From NCBI RefSeq assembly GCF_001580545.1, contig NZ_LRBG01000007.1, positions 158,230 through 222,229 of the forward strand: a stretch of DNA of 64,000 nt, written 5' to 3'. Below, piece after piece: positions 44,115 to 53,234 of this stretch. Numbering within the stretch: position 1 is the stretch's first letter; each line of letters begins with the position of its first letter. The stretch comes from Paraburkholderia monticola (GTDB lineage Bacteria > Pseudomonadota > Gammaproteobacteria > Burkholderiales > Burkholderiaceae). The notes under the pieces were generated by a model. The model ran no database searches. It had not been told where the DNA came from and worked only from the letters and a program-made list of their open reading frames with translations. The translations under genes and the position numbers were made by a program.

Positions 44115-45044
44115 TCAGGTGCGGCGCGCCTCGAACCGGTCGATGCCGCGCAGAATGTGTTGAGCCAGACGCGGCTGCTTCAATTGTTCAAGCCACCATT
44201 TCAGCGCCCGCCCCGAACTGTCGGTCCGCCAGCCCGCGAACAACGTGTTGGGTTCACGGGGTTCGCGGGTCTGCAATTCCAGCAGTTCACCGCGCGCCAG
44301 CAATGAGGCAACACGATGGCGTGGAAGCCAGCCAACGCCGAGACCGGCCCGTTGCGCGACGATCTTCGCGTACATGCTGGGCACGGCAAGAACGGATTGG
44401 CCGCCCAGGACGCCATAAACACGCGCATGTTGCGTGCGCGAACTGTCGGCGACGACCACCGAGCGGTGCGCGGCGATCTGCTCGCGCGTCAGCGGTTCAC
44501 CAGCCTGGCTCAATGGGTGCCGTGGCGAGACCGCGAACACCCACTCCATGACGCCGAGCTCGGCCCATTGCAGCTTCGAGATCGCTGGCGGTTCGTTGGT
44601 TGCGCCGATGACGAGATCGGCCCGGCCGTCACGCAACGCTTCCCAGGTGCCACCCAGCACCTCCGACGTGAGACGCAGGCTCACACCTGATTGCAATTTG
44701 TCGAAGGCATCGATCAGCGGCATCAGCAGTTCGAACTCGACGATTTCATCGGTGACGATCCATAGCCGATCCTCCCACCCGTTTGCAATCTGACGGATGC
44801 GCTGATTCAAACGTTCGCTGTCCGCCATCAGGCGTCGCGACTCGTCGGCCAGAAGCTGACCCGCCGGCGTCAGCTCCATGCGGTACCGCCGACGATCGAA
44901 CAGCAGCGCATCGAAACGGGATTCCAGCTGGCGCGCGGCATGCGAGACGGTGGACGGCGCCTTGCCGAGCCGTGCAGCGGCGCGCGACAGGCTGCCGCTG
45001 GTCCGGATCGCTTCGAGCATGGTCAGTTCGTCGTCGGTCAGCAC
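44115..45044 (-). CDS. LysR family transcriptional regulator
   Basis: This 309-residue regulator has an N-terminal winged helix (MLEAIRTSGSLSRAAARLGKAPSTVSH, about residues 8-35) and a LysR effector domain. It belongs to the group with a slightly shorter DNA-binding helix seen in ligand-activated LysR proteins such as those near short-chain dehydrogenases. It follows the SDR gene upstream on the same strand by 51 bp and may control that gene and the divergent SDR pair. Confidence 0.88.
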   Translation of the reverse strand: MLTDDELTMLEAIRTSGSLSRAAARLGKAPSTVSHAARQLESRFDALLFDRRRYRMELTPAGQLLADESRRLMADSERLNQRIRQIANGWEDRLWIVTDEIVEFELLMPLIDAFDKLQSGVSLRLTSEVLGGTWEALRDGRADLVIGATNEPPAISKLQWAELGVMEWVFAVSPRHPLSQAGEPLTREQIAAHRSVVVADSSRTQHARVYGVLGGQSVLAVPSMYAKIVAQRAGLGVGWLPRHRVASLLARGELLELQTREPREPNTLFAGWRTDSSGRALKWWLEQLKQPRLAQHILRGIDRFEARRT

Positions 45045-45095
45045 ATTCAGCTCTCTGGCGGGTTGGCTTGATGGAAACGGCGAGGCACTCGTCGG

Positions 45096-45890
45096 TCAGG
45101 CGATTGTATCCACGACGCCACCATCGACGCGCAATGCCGCACCGGTCGTGGCCGACGCCAAAGGCGAGCTGACATAGACGATCATGTTCGCCACTTCTTC
45201 GACGCTCGCCGCCCGTTCGATGATCGAGGATGCGCGATGGGTCTTCACAAAACGCGTGGCGACCGCCTCGACCGTTTCTCCGCTGGCCGTGGCGTCCTCC
45301 TTCAGCATGTCCGCGACGCCCTCGGAAAGGGTCGGCCCCGGCAGCACCGAGTTGACCGTGACGCCCGTGCCGGCAAGCCGCTTGGCGAGCCCGCGCGAGA
45401 CCGCCAGTTGGGCGGTCTTGGTAAAGCCGTAATGAACCATGTCGCGCGGAATATTGAGCGCGGATTCCGACGAGACGAACACGATGCGCCCCCAGCCTTT
45501 GGCAACCATGCGGGGTGCATAGGCGCGTGACAGGCGAATGCCTGACATCACGTTCGTTTCGAAAAAGCGTGTCCATTCGCTGTCCGCAATTTCGAAGAAA
45601 TCCTGAAGCTGGAAGATGCCCATGTTGTTGATCAGGATGTCGACCTCCGGATGCGCGCTCAACAGCGCGTCACAACCGTCGGCGTGAGCGAGATCGGCCA
45701 CCGAGCCCACCACCTGCGCATGGGGAAATTCCGCCGTGATTCTCCCCACGGCGCTGTCCACTTTCTCCTGGCTGCGGCCGTTGACGATCACAGAAGCGCC
45801 CGACTCGGCCAACTGTCGCGCTGTTGCAAAGCCAATACCTGAGGTCGAACCGGTCACAAGCGCACGTTTGCCGGAAAGATCGATGTTCAT
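45096..45890 (-). CDS. Short-chain dehydrogenase/reductase (SDR 1)
   Basis: This 264-residue oxidoreductase has the NAD(P) motif TGSTSGIG (residues 13-20), NNMG at 88-91 and a catalytic set of Ser140/141, Tyr154 and Lys158 (YGFTK). It is a classical SDR; cofactor and substrate cannot be fixed. A divergent promoter region of about 245 bp separates it from two further SDR genes on the other strand, so the three probably act in one pathway or stress response. Confidence 0.9.
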   Translation of the reverse strand: MNIDLSGKRALVTGSTSGIGFATARQLAESGASVIVNGRSQEKVDSAVGRITAEFPHAQVVGSVADLAHADGCDALLSAHPEVDILINNMGIFQLQDFFEIADSEWTRFFETNVMSGIRLSRAYAPRMVAKGWGRIVFVSSESALNIPRDMVHYGFTKTAQLAVSRGLAKRLAGTGVTVNSVLPGPTLSEGVADMLKEDATASGETVEAVATRFVKTHRASSIIERAASVEEVANMIVYVSSPLASATTGAALRVDGGVVDTIA

Positions 45891-46136
45891 TTTTCAACTC
45901 CTCGTGAAGGTGTCTGGATCGGCATTCCGCGGCCGGATAACGGCCCGGGTGCCACGGTCATAAGGTAGAGCCACTCGTTCATTGAGACGTTCGAAGAATC
46001 CGAACGTTTCCGTCGAAAGTCTGGAACAACACCGCCCCTCGCAATCGCCATTATGTGTCCAGAGGCGGAAACGATCCGTACCGTCTTGCACTTTGATCGA
46101 TTCGATCTATTGAAACTACCTCTTGAGGAAAGCGAA

Positions 46137-46880
46137 ATGACTAAGGAATTCAGTGGCAAGGTTGCCTTCGTGACCGGTGGTGCGCGTGGTATCGGCGCCG
46201 CGGTGGTGCAGCGTCTGGCTCGCCAGGGCGCGGCGGTGGCATTTACTTATCAAGGCTCGGTGGCCCGGGCGCGGCAACTGGTGGACGCGGTCGAAACCGA
46301 AGGCGGCCGCGCGCTGGCGATCCAGGCCGATTCGGCCGATGTCTCTGCGCTGACGGCGGCGATCGATCAGGCCGCCCGTGAGTTCGGCCGCATCGACATC
46401 CTGGTCAACAATGCCGGCGTGCTGCTGCTCGGACCGGTCGACGCGTTCTCGCTCGAGGACTTCGACCGCACCCTCGATATCAACGTGCGTTCGGTGTTCA
46501 TCGCGGCGCAGGCCGCACTGCCGCATATGGGTCACGGCGGCCGCATCATCAATATCGGCAGCGTCAATGCGGAGCGCATGCCGTTTCCGGGCGGCGCCGC
46601 GTACGCGATGAGCAAGGCCGCGCTGCAAGGGCTGGTGCGCGGCATGGCACGCGACCTTGGCCCGAAGGGCATTACCGTCAACAACGTCCAGCCGGGTCCG
46701 ACGAACACCGACATGAATCCGGAAAACGGTGAATTCGGCGGTGCGCTGCATGGTTTGATGGCCATTCAGCGCCATGCGCATCCGGACGAAATTGCCGGCC
46801 TGGTGGCGTACGTGGCGAGCTCGGAAGCGGGTTTCGTGACCGGGGCCAATTTGAGCATCGACGGCGGCTTCAGCGCTTGA
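46137..46880 (+). CDS. Short-chain dehydrogenase/reductase (SDR 2), FabG-like
   Basis: This 247-residue enzyme has TGGARGIG (residues 13-20), NNAG, and Ser142, Tyr156 and Lys160 (YAMSK). The overall pattern resembles 3-oxoacyl-ACP reductase FabG and sugar-alcohol SDRs. The start is chosen because it follows GAGGAA and fits the family length; an upstream ATG in frame lacks both. The next SDR gene begins 30 bp after its stop. Confidence 0.9.
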   Translation: MTKEFSGKVAFVTGGARGIGAAVVQRLARQGAAVAFTYQGSVARARQLVDAVETEGGRALAIQADSADVSALTAAIDQAAREFGRIDILVNNAGVLLLGPVDAFSLEDFDRTLDINVRSVFIAAQAALPHMGHGGRIINIGSVNAERMPFPGGAAYAMSKAALQGLVRGMARDLGPKGITVNNVQPGPTNTDMNPENGEFGGALHGLMAIQRHAHPDEIAGLVAYVASSEAGFVTGANLSIDGGFSA

Positions 46881-46910
46881 GATTTTCACCAGGACATACA
46901 GGAGTTTCAT

Positions 46911-47633
46911 ATGCATGAACGTACGTTTCTGGTCACGGGCGCCAGCAAGGGAATCGGCCGCGCGCTGTCGGACAGGCTCGCCGCCGACGGTCATCGGGTT
47001 GTCGGTCTGGCGCGTGGGGCCGACGATCCGACTTTCCCCGGGACGCTCGTGTCCGTCGATCTGACCGACCGCGATGCGACGGCGCGAACGCTCGCCACGC
47101 TGGCCGAGCGCTACGCCTTCGACGGCGTGATCAACAACGCCGGCTTCGTCCGCCTGGCCGGTGTCGAAGCGGTCGATCTCGACGATCTCGAGGCGTCTTT
47201 CCGCCACAACCTCAACTCCGCGGTGCAAACCGTGCAAGCGCTGCTACCCGGCATGCGGGAGCGCGGCTGGGGGCGCATCGTCAATCTGTCGAGCCTCGTC
47301 GTGCTCGGCGTCGCCAATCGCACCGCTTACGCGGCGGCCAAAGCGGCGATGCTGAGCTTTACGCGCACCTGGGCGCTTGAACTTGCGGAAACCGGCATCA
47401 CGGTCAATGCTGTAGCACCGGGGCCGACCGAGACCGAACTGTTTCGGCAGAACACGCCAGCCGGCAGTGAGGCCGAGCGGCGCTTTCTCTCGCTGGTGCC
47501 GATGAAGCGGCTCGGCAAACCGGAGGAACTGGCCGCTGCCGCGGCATTTCTCCTGTCCGAGGACGCGGGCTATATCACTGGGCAGACCTTGTTCGTCGAC
47601 GGTGGCGCGTCGGTGGGCAAGGCGGCGCTCTGA
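46911..47633 (+). CDS. Short-chain dehydrogenase/reductase (SDR 3)
   Basis: This 240-residue SDR has the motif TGASKGIG (residues 9-16), NNAG at 75-78 and Ser127/128, Tyr140 and Lys144 (YAAAK). CAGGAG precedes its ATG. It is clearly diverged from SDR 2, so a simple recent duplication is excluded. Substrate is unknown. Confidence 0.9.
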   Translation: MHERTFLVTGASKGIGRALSDRLAADGHRVVGLARGADDPTFPGTLVSVDLTDRDATARTLATLAERYAFDGVINNAGFVRLAGVEAVDLDDLEASFRHNLNSAVQTVQALLPGMRERGWGRIVNLSSLVVLGVANRTAYAAAKAAMLSFTRTWALELAETGITVNAVAPGPTETELFRQNTPAGSEAERRFLSLVPMKRLGKPEELAAAAAFLLSEDAGYITGQTLFVDGGASVGKAAL

Positions 47634-47687
47634 TCGCTGGCCTGTTTGAGAAGGGCACGCAGCGCGAACGCAACCGCGGAGAGCGTC

Positions 47688-48062
47688 ATGAACTGGCTAG
47701 CCAATACCGTTCTCGTGTTGCACGCGCTGATCGTGCTCTTCATCGTCGGCGGACTGCTCGCCATCTGGGCGGGTGCATGGCTGAAACGCGACTGGATACG
47801 CAACCGCGTGTTCCGACTGGTGCATCTCGGTGCGATAGGCATCGTCGCGCTTCTCGCTGTGCTGGACATCCCGTGTCCGCTGACGGTTCTCGAGGACTGG
47901 CTCCGTACCGGGCACGCAGGGCCGCAAGGTTTCGTCCAGCGCTGGGTCAGCTACTGGCTGTATTACGACTTGCCCGCTTGGGTGTTCGTGACGGCCTATG
48001 CGGCGTTTCTGCTGGTCGTGGCGCTCACGTGGTTGCGTATCCCGCCGCGTTCGCGCCACTGA
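47688..48062 (+). CDS. DUF2784 family membrane protein
   Basis: This 124-residue protein has three to four hydrophobic helices and matches the DUF2784 pattern: an N-terminal MNWLANTVLVLHALIVLFIVGG segment, VFRLVHLGAIGIV, CPLTVLEDWLR and a C-terminal helix with YAAFLLVVALTWL. It probably sits in the inner membrane. No function is established for the family. A GAGCG site precedes the ATG. It converges on the sugar importer genes with an 8-bp gap. Confidence 0.8.
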   Translation: MNWLANTVLVLHALIVLFIVGGLLAIWAGAWLKRDWIRNRVFRLVHLGAIGIVALLAVLDIPCPLTVLEDWLRTGHAGPQGFVQRWVSYWLYYDLPAWVFVTAYAAFLLVVALTWLRIPPRSRH

Positions 48063-48069
48063 GCGTGCC

Positions 48070-49167
48070 TTATCCCGGCGCCCTCCCCAGCACCTGCGAA
48101 TCCGACGACGATGCCGTCGACGGCTGCTCATGCCCCTGCGCATGCCCCGTCGTCGCGACCGCACCGGTGCCGCCGAGCCGCCCCACCGACTTCGCATGCC
48201 GCTCGATCAGGCGTTGCAGCAGACAGAACGCGCACAGCAGCGCGCCGATCACGATCCGCGTCCACCACGAGCTGAGCGTGCCGTCGAACGTAATCAGCGT
48301 CTGAATCGTGCCGAGAATGCCGACGCCGAACAGCGAGCCGAGCACGTAACCGACGCCCCCGGTCAGCAGCGTGCCGCCGATCACCGTCGCCGCGATCGCA
48401 TCGAGTTCCATGCCCTGCCCTTGCAGCCCATAACCCGACAGCACATAGAACGTGAACACCGCGCCGCCGAGCGCCGAACAGAAGCCGCTCAGCGCATACA
48501 CGCCGACCCGCGTGCGCGCGACCGGCAAGCCCATCAGCAGCGCCGAGCGCGCGTTGCCGCCGACCGCATACACGTTGCGTCCGAAGCGCGTGAAATGCGC
48601 GACGTAGATCGCGGCCGCGAGCGTCGCGAGCGCGATCAGCACATTCGCCGACACGGAACCGACGCCGATATTCAGGCGGAACGCGGAGATCGCCTTGAAG
48701 GTCGGATCGCTGATCGTGATCGACTGCGTCGTAATCAGAAAGCACAGGCCGCGCGCGAAGAACATCCCCGCCAGCGTCACGATGAACGCCTGCAAGCGGA
48801 AGTAGTGAATCAGCGCGCCCTGCACCGCGCCGAACACGGTGCCCATCAACAGCACGATCGGAATGATCAGCCACACCGACAGATGCATGTGCTCGGACAG
48901 CACGGCCTCGACGATCGTGGTCAGCGCGACGATCGAGCCCACCGACAGATCGATGCCGCCCGACACGATCACGAACGTCATGCCGATCGCGACGATCAGC
49001 AGGAACGCGTTGTCGACGAGCAGGTCGAGCAGCACCTGCCACGAGAAGAAACCGGTGTACATCACCGAACCAAAGCCGAACAGCGCGCAGAACAGCAGGA
49101 TCGTCACCGCGATCGGCAGCGTGCGCGGATCGATCACCCGGGCGAGTGCTTCGAGAACGCGCCTCAT
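48070..49167 (-). CDS. yjfF: Galactofuranose-type ABC transporter permease, YjfF-like
   Basis: This 365-residue permease belongs to the BPD_transp_2 (sugar, RbsC-like) family. It has eight to ten helices and typical segments such as IVAIGMTFVIVSGGIDLSVGS and GVYALSGFCSALGGAVFT. A polar C-terminal tail of about 30 residues goes beyond the usual YjfF length. It is the last gene of the ytfQ-ytfR-ytfT-yjfF cluster, overlapping ytfT by 4 bp. The E. coli counterpart imports galactofuranose; the sugar here is inferred from gene order. Confidence 0.87.
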   Translation of the reverse strand: MRRVLEALARVIDPRTLPIAVTILLFCALFGFGSVMYTGFFSWQVLLDLLVDNAFLLIVAIGMTFVIVSGGIDLSVGSIVALTTIVEAVLSEHMHLSVWLIIPIVLLMGTVFGAVQGALIHYFRLQAFIVTLAGMFFARGLCFLITTQSITISDPTFKAISAFRLNIGVGSVSANVLIALATLAAAIYVAHFTRFGRNVYAVGGNARSALLMGLPVARTRVGVYALSGFCSALGGAVFTFYVLSGYGLQGQGMELDAIAATVIGGTLLTGGVGYVLGSLFGVGILGTIQTLITFDGTLSSWWTRIVIGALLCAFCLLQRLIERHAKSVGRLGGTGAVATTGHAQGHEQPSTASSSDSQVLGRAPG

Positions 49168-50207
49168 CGTGCCACCCCGCGCGATTTGACGAGCGACGCG
49201 CCGAACGACACCGCGAGCGCGCGCGCCGCCGGCGACTGGATCACGCTGACCGCGAGCACGACGGCCGCCTTGACGACGAGCGTCGCCTCCGGCGGCACGC
49301 CGATCGAATAAGTCGTGTAGGTGAGCGTCTGGATGATCAGCGCGCCGAGTATCGTGCCCGCGAAACTGAAGCGGCCGCCGAGCAGCGAGGTGCCGCCGAG
49401 CGTCACGGCGAGAATCGCGTCGAGTTCGAGCAGCAGGCCCGCGTTGTTGCCGTCCGCGCTACGCACGTTCGAACTGATCAGGATGCCGGCCATGGCCGCG
49501 GTCAGGCCCGAGAAGCTGTACACCGCGAACACGATCGCCTTCGAACGCAGGCCGACGAGCCGCGTCGCAACCGGGTTCACGCCGATCGCGCGAATGAACA
49601 GCCCGAGCGCCGTTCCCTCCACCAGCGCGGCGGTCGCGAGCACGGCCACGGCGGCGATCCACACCGAGAATGGCACGCCGAGCCAGTAGCCGCCGCCGAC
49701 GAACAGATAGCCGGGCGCGCCGATCGGGATGATCTGCCCTGAGGTCAGCAGTTGCGCGATGCCGCGGCCCGCGACCATCAGAATCAGCGTCGCGATGATC
49801 GGCTGCATGCCGACGAACGCGACCAGCAGCCCGTTCCACATGCCGCTCAATACGCCGACGACGAGCGCCGCCACGAGTGCCAGCGCGATCAGGCTGCCGC
49901 TCGGCACGGCCTGCGTGGCGAGAATCTCCGCGGCCGCGGCGCCCGCGATCGCGACCACCGCTCCAACCGAGATGTCGATGCCGCGCGTCGCGATGACGAG
50001 CGTCATGCCGATCGCGACGAGCACGAGCGGCGCCGCGCGATTAAGAATGTCGATCGGCGCGCCGAACAGGTGGCCGTCGAGCGTGCGCAGCGAGAGAAAA
50101 TGCGGATTGACCAGCAGGTTCAGTCCGCACAGCAACACGAGCGTCAGGCAGGGCCACAGCAGCGGACGCTCGGCGCCGTCGCGCGCGAACCAGTTCGATA
50201 GCTTCAT
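49164..50207 (-). CDS. ytfT: Galactofuranose-type ABC transporter permease, YtfT-like
   Basis: This 347-residue permease has the sugar-permease motifs VAIGMTLVIATRGIDISVGAVVAIAG and GGTSLLGGRFSFAGTILGALIIQ. I chose MKLSNWFARDGAE as start because it overlaps the ATPase stop by 4 bp and fits the family length; the open frame upstream lies inside the ATPase gene. It forms the channel together with YjfF. Confidence 0.9.
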   Translation of the reverse strand: MKLSNWFARDGAERPLLWPCLTLVLLCGLNLLVNPHFLSLRTLDGHLFGAPIDILNRAAPLVLVAIGMTLVIATRGIDISVGAVVAIAGAAAAEILATQAVPSGSLIALALVAALVVGVLSGMWNGLLVAFVGMQPIIATLILMVAGRGIAQLLTSGQIIPIGAPGYLFVGGGYWLGVPFSVWIAAVAVLATAALVEGTALGLFIRAIGVNPVATRLVGLRSKAIVFAVYSFSGLTAAMAGILISSNVRSADGNNAGLLLELDAILAVTLGGTSLLGGRFSFAGTILGALIIQTLTYTTYSIGVPPEATLVVKAAVVLAVSVIQSPAARALAVSFGASLVKSRGVAR

Positions 50208-51829
50208 TCGCCGCTCCCTGCGATGAGTCGGTAGATGTTGTCTTCGTTCGATGCCTTGCCGGCCACCTCGGCGATCTTGCGGCGATCGCGCAGCACCGCG
50301 ACGCGGTGGCTCACGCGCAGCACCTCGCTGATCTCCGACGAGATGAACAGGATCGCGAGGCCGTTCGCGCACAGCGCGAGCAGCCGGTCCATGATGTCGA
50401 ATTTCGCGGCGACGTCGATGCCGCGAGTCGGTTCGTCGAGGATCAGCAGTTTTGGATCGGTCGCGAGCCAGCGCGCGAGCAGCGCCTTCTGCTGGTTGCC
50501 GCCCGAGAGCAACGCGATCGGCTGCTCGGCGTCGGCCGCCTTGATGCCGAGCCGCTCGATCCACAGATCGGCCAATTCGCGCGCCCGTTGCCGGCTGATC
50601 TTGCGCCACCAGCCGCGCCGCGCCTGCAACGCGAGCATGATGTTTTCGCGGATCGACAGCTCGGCGACGATGCCTTCCTTCTTGCGGTCTTCCGCGCAAT
50701 AGCCGATGCCGTGGCGCACCGCGTCATGCGGCGAGCGCAGCCGCACGGCGCGGCCCTTCACGAGGATCGTGCCGCTGTCCGCGCGATCCGCGCCGAACAA
50801 CAGACGCGCGGTCTCCGTGCGGCCGGAGCCGAGCAGACCCGCGAGGCCGAGAATCTTGCCGGACTGCACTTCGAGATCAATCGGCTGCAGCGTGCCGCGC
50901 CGGCCGACGCCGCGCAGCTCGACGAACGCCTGCGCGGGCGTCACGTCGGCGCTGCCGGTGTGCTCCTCGGCGAGCTCCTGCGGATCGTCGGCGGCGTGCC
51001 CCTCGTGCGCTGCTTCGCGCAGACGCGCGCTCATGCGCTCGTGGCCGACCATCTTCGCGACCAGCTGATCCGCCGACAGATCGCGCGCCAGGTATTCGCC
51101 TTCGCGCTCGCCGTTGCGCATCACCGTGATGCGATCGGAGATTGCGTAGGTCTGCTCGATGAAGTGCGTGACGAACAGGATCGCGATACCCGATTGCTTA
51201 AGATGGCGAAGTATTTTGAAAAGCTGCGCGACTTCGCTGTCGTCGAGACTCGAGGTCGGTTCGTCGAGAATCAGCACGCGTGCGTCGACGGACAATGCGC
51301 GTGCAATCGCGACCATCTGCTGCACGGCGATCGGATAGGCGTCGAGCGAGCGCGTGACGTCGAGCGACACGTCGAGGCGCGCGAGCGCTTCCTGCGCGCG
51401 CCGCTTGATGTCGGGCCAGTCGATCGCGCCGAAGCGGCGCGGCTGCCGGCCCGCGAAGATGTTCTCCGCGACCGACAGATTCGGGCACAGGTTCACTTCC
51501 TGGTACAGCGTGCGCACGCCGGCCGCCTCGGCTTCCTGCGGCGACGCGAACGCGACCACCTCGCCGCCGAGGCGGATCGTGCCGGCATCGGGCGAGTACA
51601 CGCCTGTCAGGACGTTGATCAAGGTGGATTTGCCGGCGCCGTTCTGGCCCATCAGCGTATGGACCTCGCCGGGAAACAGGCGGAAGTCGACGCGTTGCAG
51701 CGCCTTCACGCCCGGAAATGTCTTGCTGACGCCGGAGGTCGCCAGAATCGGTTCGCGCGCGCTCGCGCCATCCTGTGGGCTCGGCGTGCCGCGCTCCGGC
51801 TGATTCGGTTTGGTAGCGGAATGGGTCAT
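50204..51829 (-). CDS. ytfR: Galactofuranose-type ABC transporter ATPase, YtfR-like (two ATPase domains)
   Basis: This 541-residue protein has tandem ATP-binding domains typical of sugar importers (RbsA/MglA type). The first has Walker A GQNGAGKST, and the second has the degenerate form GLLGSGRTE, as usual. A polar N-terminal tail of about 30 residues and a linker of about 30 residues with TGSADVTPAQ make it longer than E. coli YtfR. A GAGG site supports the start. It energises the YtfT/YjfF channel. Confidence 0.91.
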   Translation of the reverse strand: MTHSATKPNQPERGTPSPQDGASAREPILATSGVSKTFPGVKALQRVDFRLFPGEVHTLMGQNGAGKSTLINVLTGVYSPDAGTIRLGGEVVAFASPQEAEAAGVRTLYQEVNLCPNLSVAENIFAGRQPRRFGAIDWPDIKRRAQEALARLDVSLDVTRSLDAYPIAVQQMVAIARALSVDARVLILDEPTSSLDDSEVAQLFKILRHLKQSGIAILFVTHFIEQTYAISDRITVMRNGEREGEYLARDLSADQLVAKMVGHERMSARLREAAHEGHAADDPQELAEEHTGSADVTPAQAFVELRGVGRRGTLQPIDLEVQSGKILGLAGLLGSGRTETARLLFGADRADSGTILVKGRAVRLRSPHDAVRHGIGYCAEDRKKEGIVAELSIRENIMLALQARRGWWRKISRQRARELADLWIERLGIKAADAEQPIALLSGGNQQKALLARWLATDPKLLILDEPTRGIDVAAKFDIMDRLLALCANGLAILFISSEISEVLRVSHRVAVLRDRRKIAEVAGKASNEDNIYRLIAGSGE

Positions 51830-51885
51830 GGACCTCGCTCGATCGGCTATGCGTGGTTCGGCAGGCTCCCGCGGGCGCATGCGCC

Positions 51886-51925
51886 TGAAAAGAGACCGCC
51901 CGCTGCCGAAGCAGCCCGGGCGGTC
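51886..51925 (-). terminator. Hairpin with T-rich tail between ytfQ and ytfR
   Basis: On the minus strand GACCGCCCG and CGGGCGGTC form a 9-bp stem, extended by a CTGC-CGAA-GCAG hairpin inside it, and TCTCTTTTC follows. This looks like an intrinsic terminator just after the binding-protein gene and before the ATPase gene, so it may let more binding protein than transporter be made. Confidence 0.65.
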
Positions 51926-52066
51926 AGGCACCACTGGAGAAACCTGTTCGATGCGTCCGTATTGCACATCTCCTTCGCGCCGTGGGCCACGTCGGCCCCG
52001 GCGTCTGAACACCGGACGCGCCGCGGCGCCCGCGCGAGCGGTGCCGCAGCGGCTTTGCGCGTCGCG

Positions 52067-53053
52067 TCAGTACTTACGCGACGGCAGCGTCTGCGCGGCC
52101 ACGCTCATCGGGAAGACGGTCTCCTGAGTCAGGATCCGCTTCGGCAGCTGCTTGCCGGCCACCACGTCCTTGACCGCCGACATCAGTTGCGGTCCGAGCA
52201 GCGGGCTGCATTCCACGTCGACGTTCATCTTGCCCGCGGCCATCGCCTGGAAGCCGCCCTTGGTCGCGTCGAACGACACCACGATGACGTCCTTGCCCGG
52301 ATGCATGCCGGCTTCTTCCATCGCCTGGATCGCGCCGAGCGCCATGTCGTCGTTATGAGCATAGACGACGTTGATCTTGTTGCCGTAGGTCTTGATGAAC
52401 GCTTCCATCACCTGCTTGCCGCCAGCGAGCGTGAAGTCGCCGCTTTGCGACGCGATGATCTTGAACTTCGGATCGTTCTTGATGACCTCGATCAGACCGG
52501 CGTGGCGGTCGTTGGCCGGCGCCGAGCCGACCGTGCCTTGCAGCTCGGCGATATTGATCGGGCCTTTGGCGTCCTTGTAGTTTTCTTCGAGCCACTTGCC
52601 GCCGCGCCGTCCTTCTTCCAGGAAGTCCGAGCCGATCATCGTCACGTACAGCGACGTGTCCTTCACATCGATGTTGCGGTCGGTCAGGATCACCGGAATC
52701 TTCGCAGCCTTGGCTTCGAGCAGCACCGGTTCCCAGCCCGATTCGACGACCGGCGAGAACGCGATCACGTCGACCTTCTGCGCGATGTACGAGCGGATTG
52801 CCTTGATCTGGTTTTCCTGCTTCTGCTGCCCGTCCGAGAATTTGAGGTTGATACCGGCTTCCGCCGCCGCCGACTTCACCGATTCGGTATTCGCGGTGCG
52901 CCATGCGCTTTCCGCGCCAACCTGCGCAAAACCGAGTGTAATTTTCTTGTCCTCGGCATGTGCGCCGGGCGTGCCCAGCGTCAGCGCCCCGAGACTCGCG
53001 GAAAGCGCAAGCGCGCCCAGAGCGCGACACGCCGCACGTCGTGTATTCGCCAT
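52067..53053 (-). CDS. ytfQ: Galactofuranose-type ABC transporter substrate-binding protein, YtfQ-like
   Basis: This 328-residue periplasmic protein has a signal peptide (MANTRRAACRALGALALSASLGALTLGTPGAHA) and a LacI-like sugar-binding fold. KKITLGFAQVGAESAWRTANTESVKSAA and RSYIAQKVDVIAFSPVVESGWEPVL match YtfQ. The start is chosen for the signal peptide. It is the first gene of the operon and is followed by a terminator-like hairpin. The ligand is probably a furanose sugar, by family resemblance. Confidence 0.9.
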   Translation of the reverse strand: MANTRRAACRALGALALSASLGALTLGTPGAHAEDKKITLGFAQVGAESAWRTANTESVKSAAAEAGINLKFSDGQQKQENQIKAIRSYIAQKVDVIAFSPVVESGWEPVLLEAKAAKIPVILTDRNIDVKDTSLYVTMIGSDFLEEGRRGGKWLEENYKDAKGPINIAELQGTVGSAPANDRHAGLIEVIKNDPKFKIIASQSGDFTLAGGKQVMEAFIKTYGNKINVVYAHNDDMALGAIQAMEEAGMHPGKDVIVVSFDATKGGFQAMAAGKMNVDVECSPLLGPQLMSAVKDVVAGKQLPKRILTQETVFPMSVAAQTLPSRKY

Positions 53054-53163
53054 GACTGTCTCCAATCGTTGTTGTGTAGACGACCCAGCGGTCTGCCCGG
53101 CCCTCGCGGCCCTCACGGTGCCTGGATCGTGATGTAGCGTACTGTGCGACGCGTTAACCGTCC

Positions 53164-53175
53164 AATCATATGATT
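53164..53175. promoter_or_regulatory. Perfect palindrome AATCATATGATT upstream of ytfQ
   Basis: This 12-bp palindrome lies 110 bp upstream of ytfQ, between it and the convergent-side alkB gene. Together with the larger inverted repeat 10 bp further on it may bind the sugar operon's regulator, which is not in this window. Confidence 0.35.
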
Positions 53176-53185
53176 CGCGCCCTCG

Positions 53186-53201
53186 ATACCAATTTTGGTA
53201 T
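53186..53201. promoter_or_regulatory. Inverted repeat ATACCAA-TT-TTGGTAT upstream of ytfQ
   Basis: Seven-base perfect arms with a 2-bp spacer, 133 bp upstream of ytfQ. Repeats of this ATACCAA/TTGGTAT shape are typical of sugar-responsive GntR or LacI type operators. No matching regulator gene is visible nearby. Confidence 0.45.
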
Positions 53202-53234
53202 AGGGCGCCGCCCAGCGCATGGCTGCTGCTTGCC

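Noticed and set aside
50306..53137. A 943-codon open frame on the plus strand opposite the ytf genes
   Set aside because: It is antisense to four clear importer genes and reads as Arg/His/Asp/Ala-rich text with no domain; long antisense frames are expected at this GC content.
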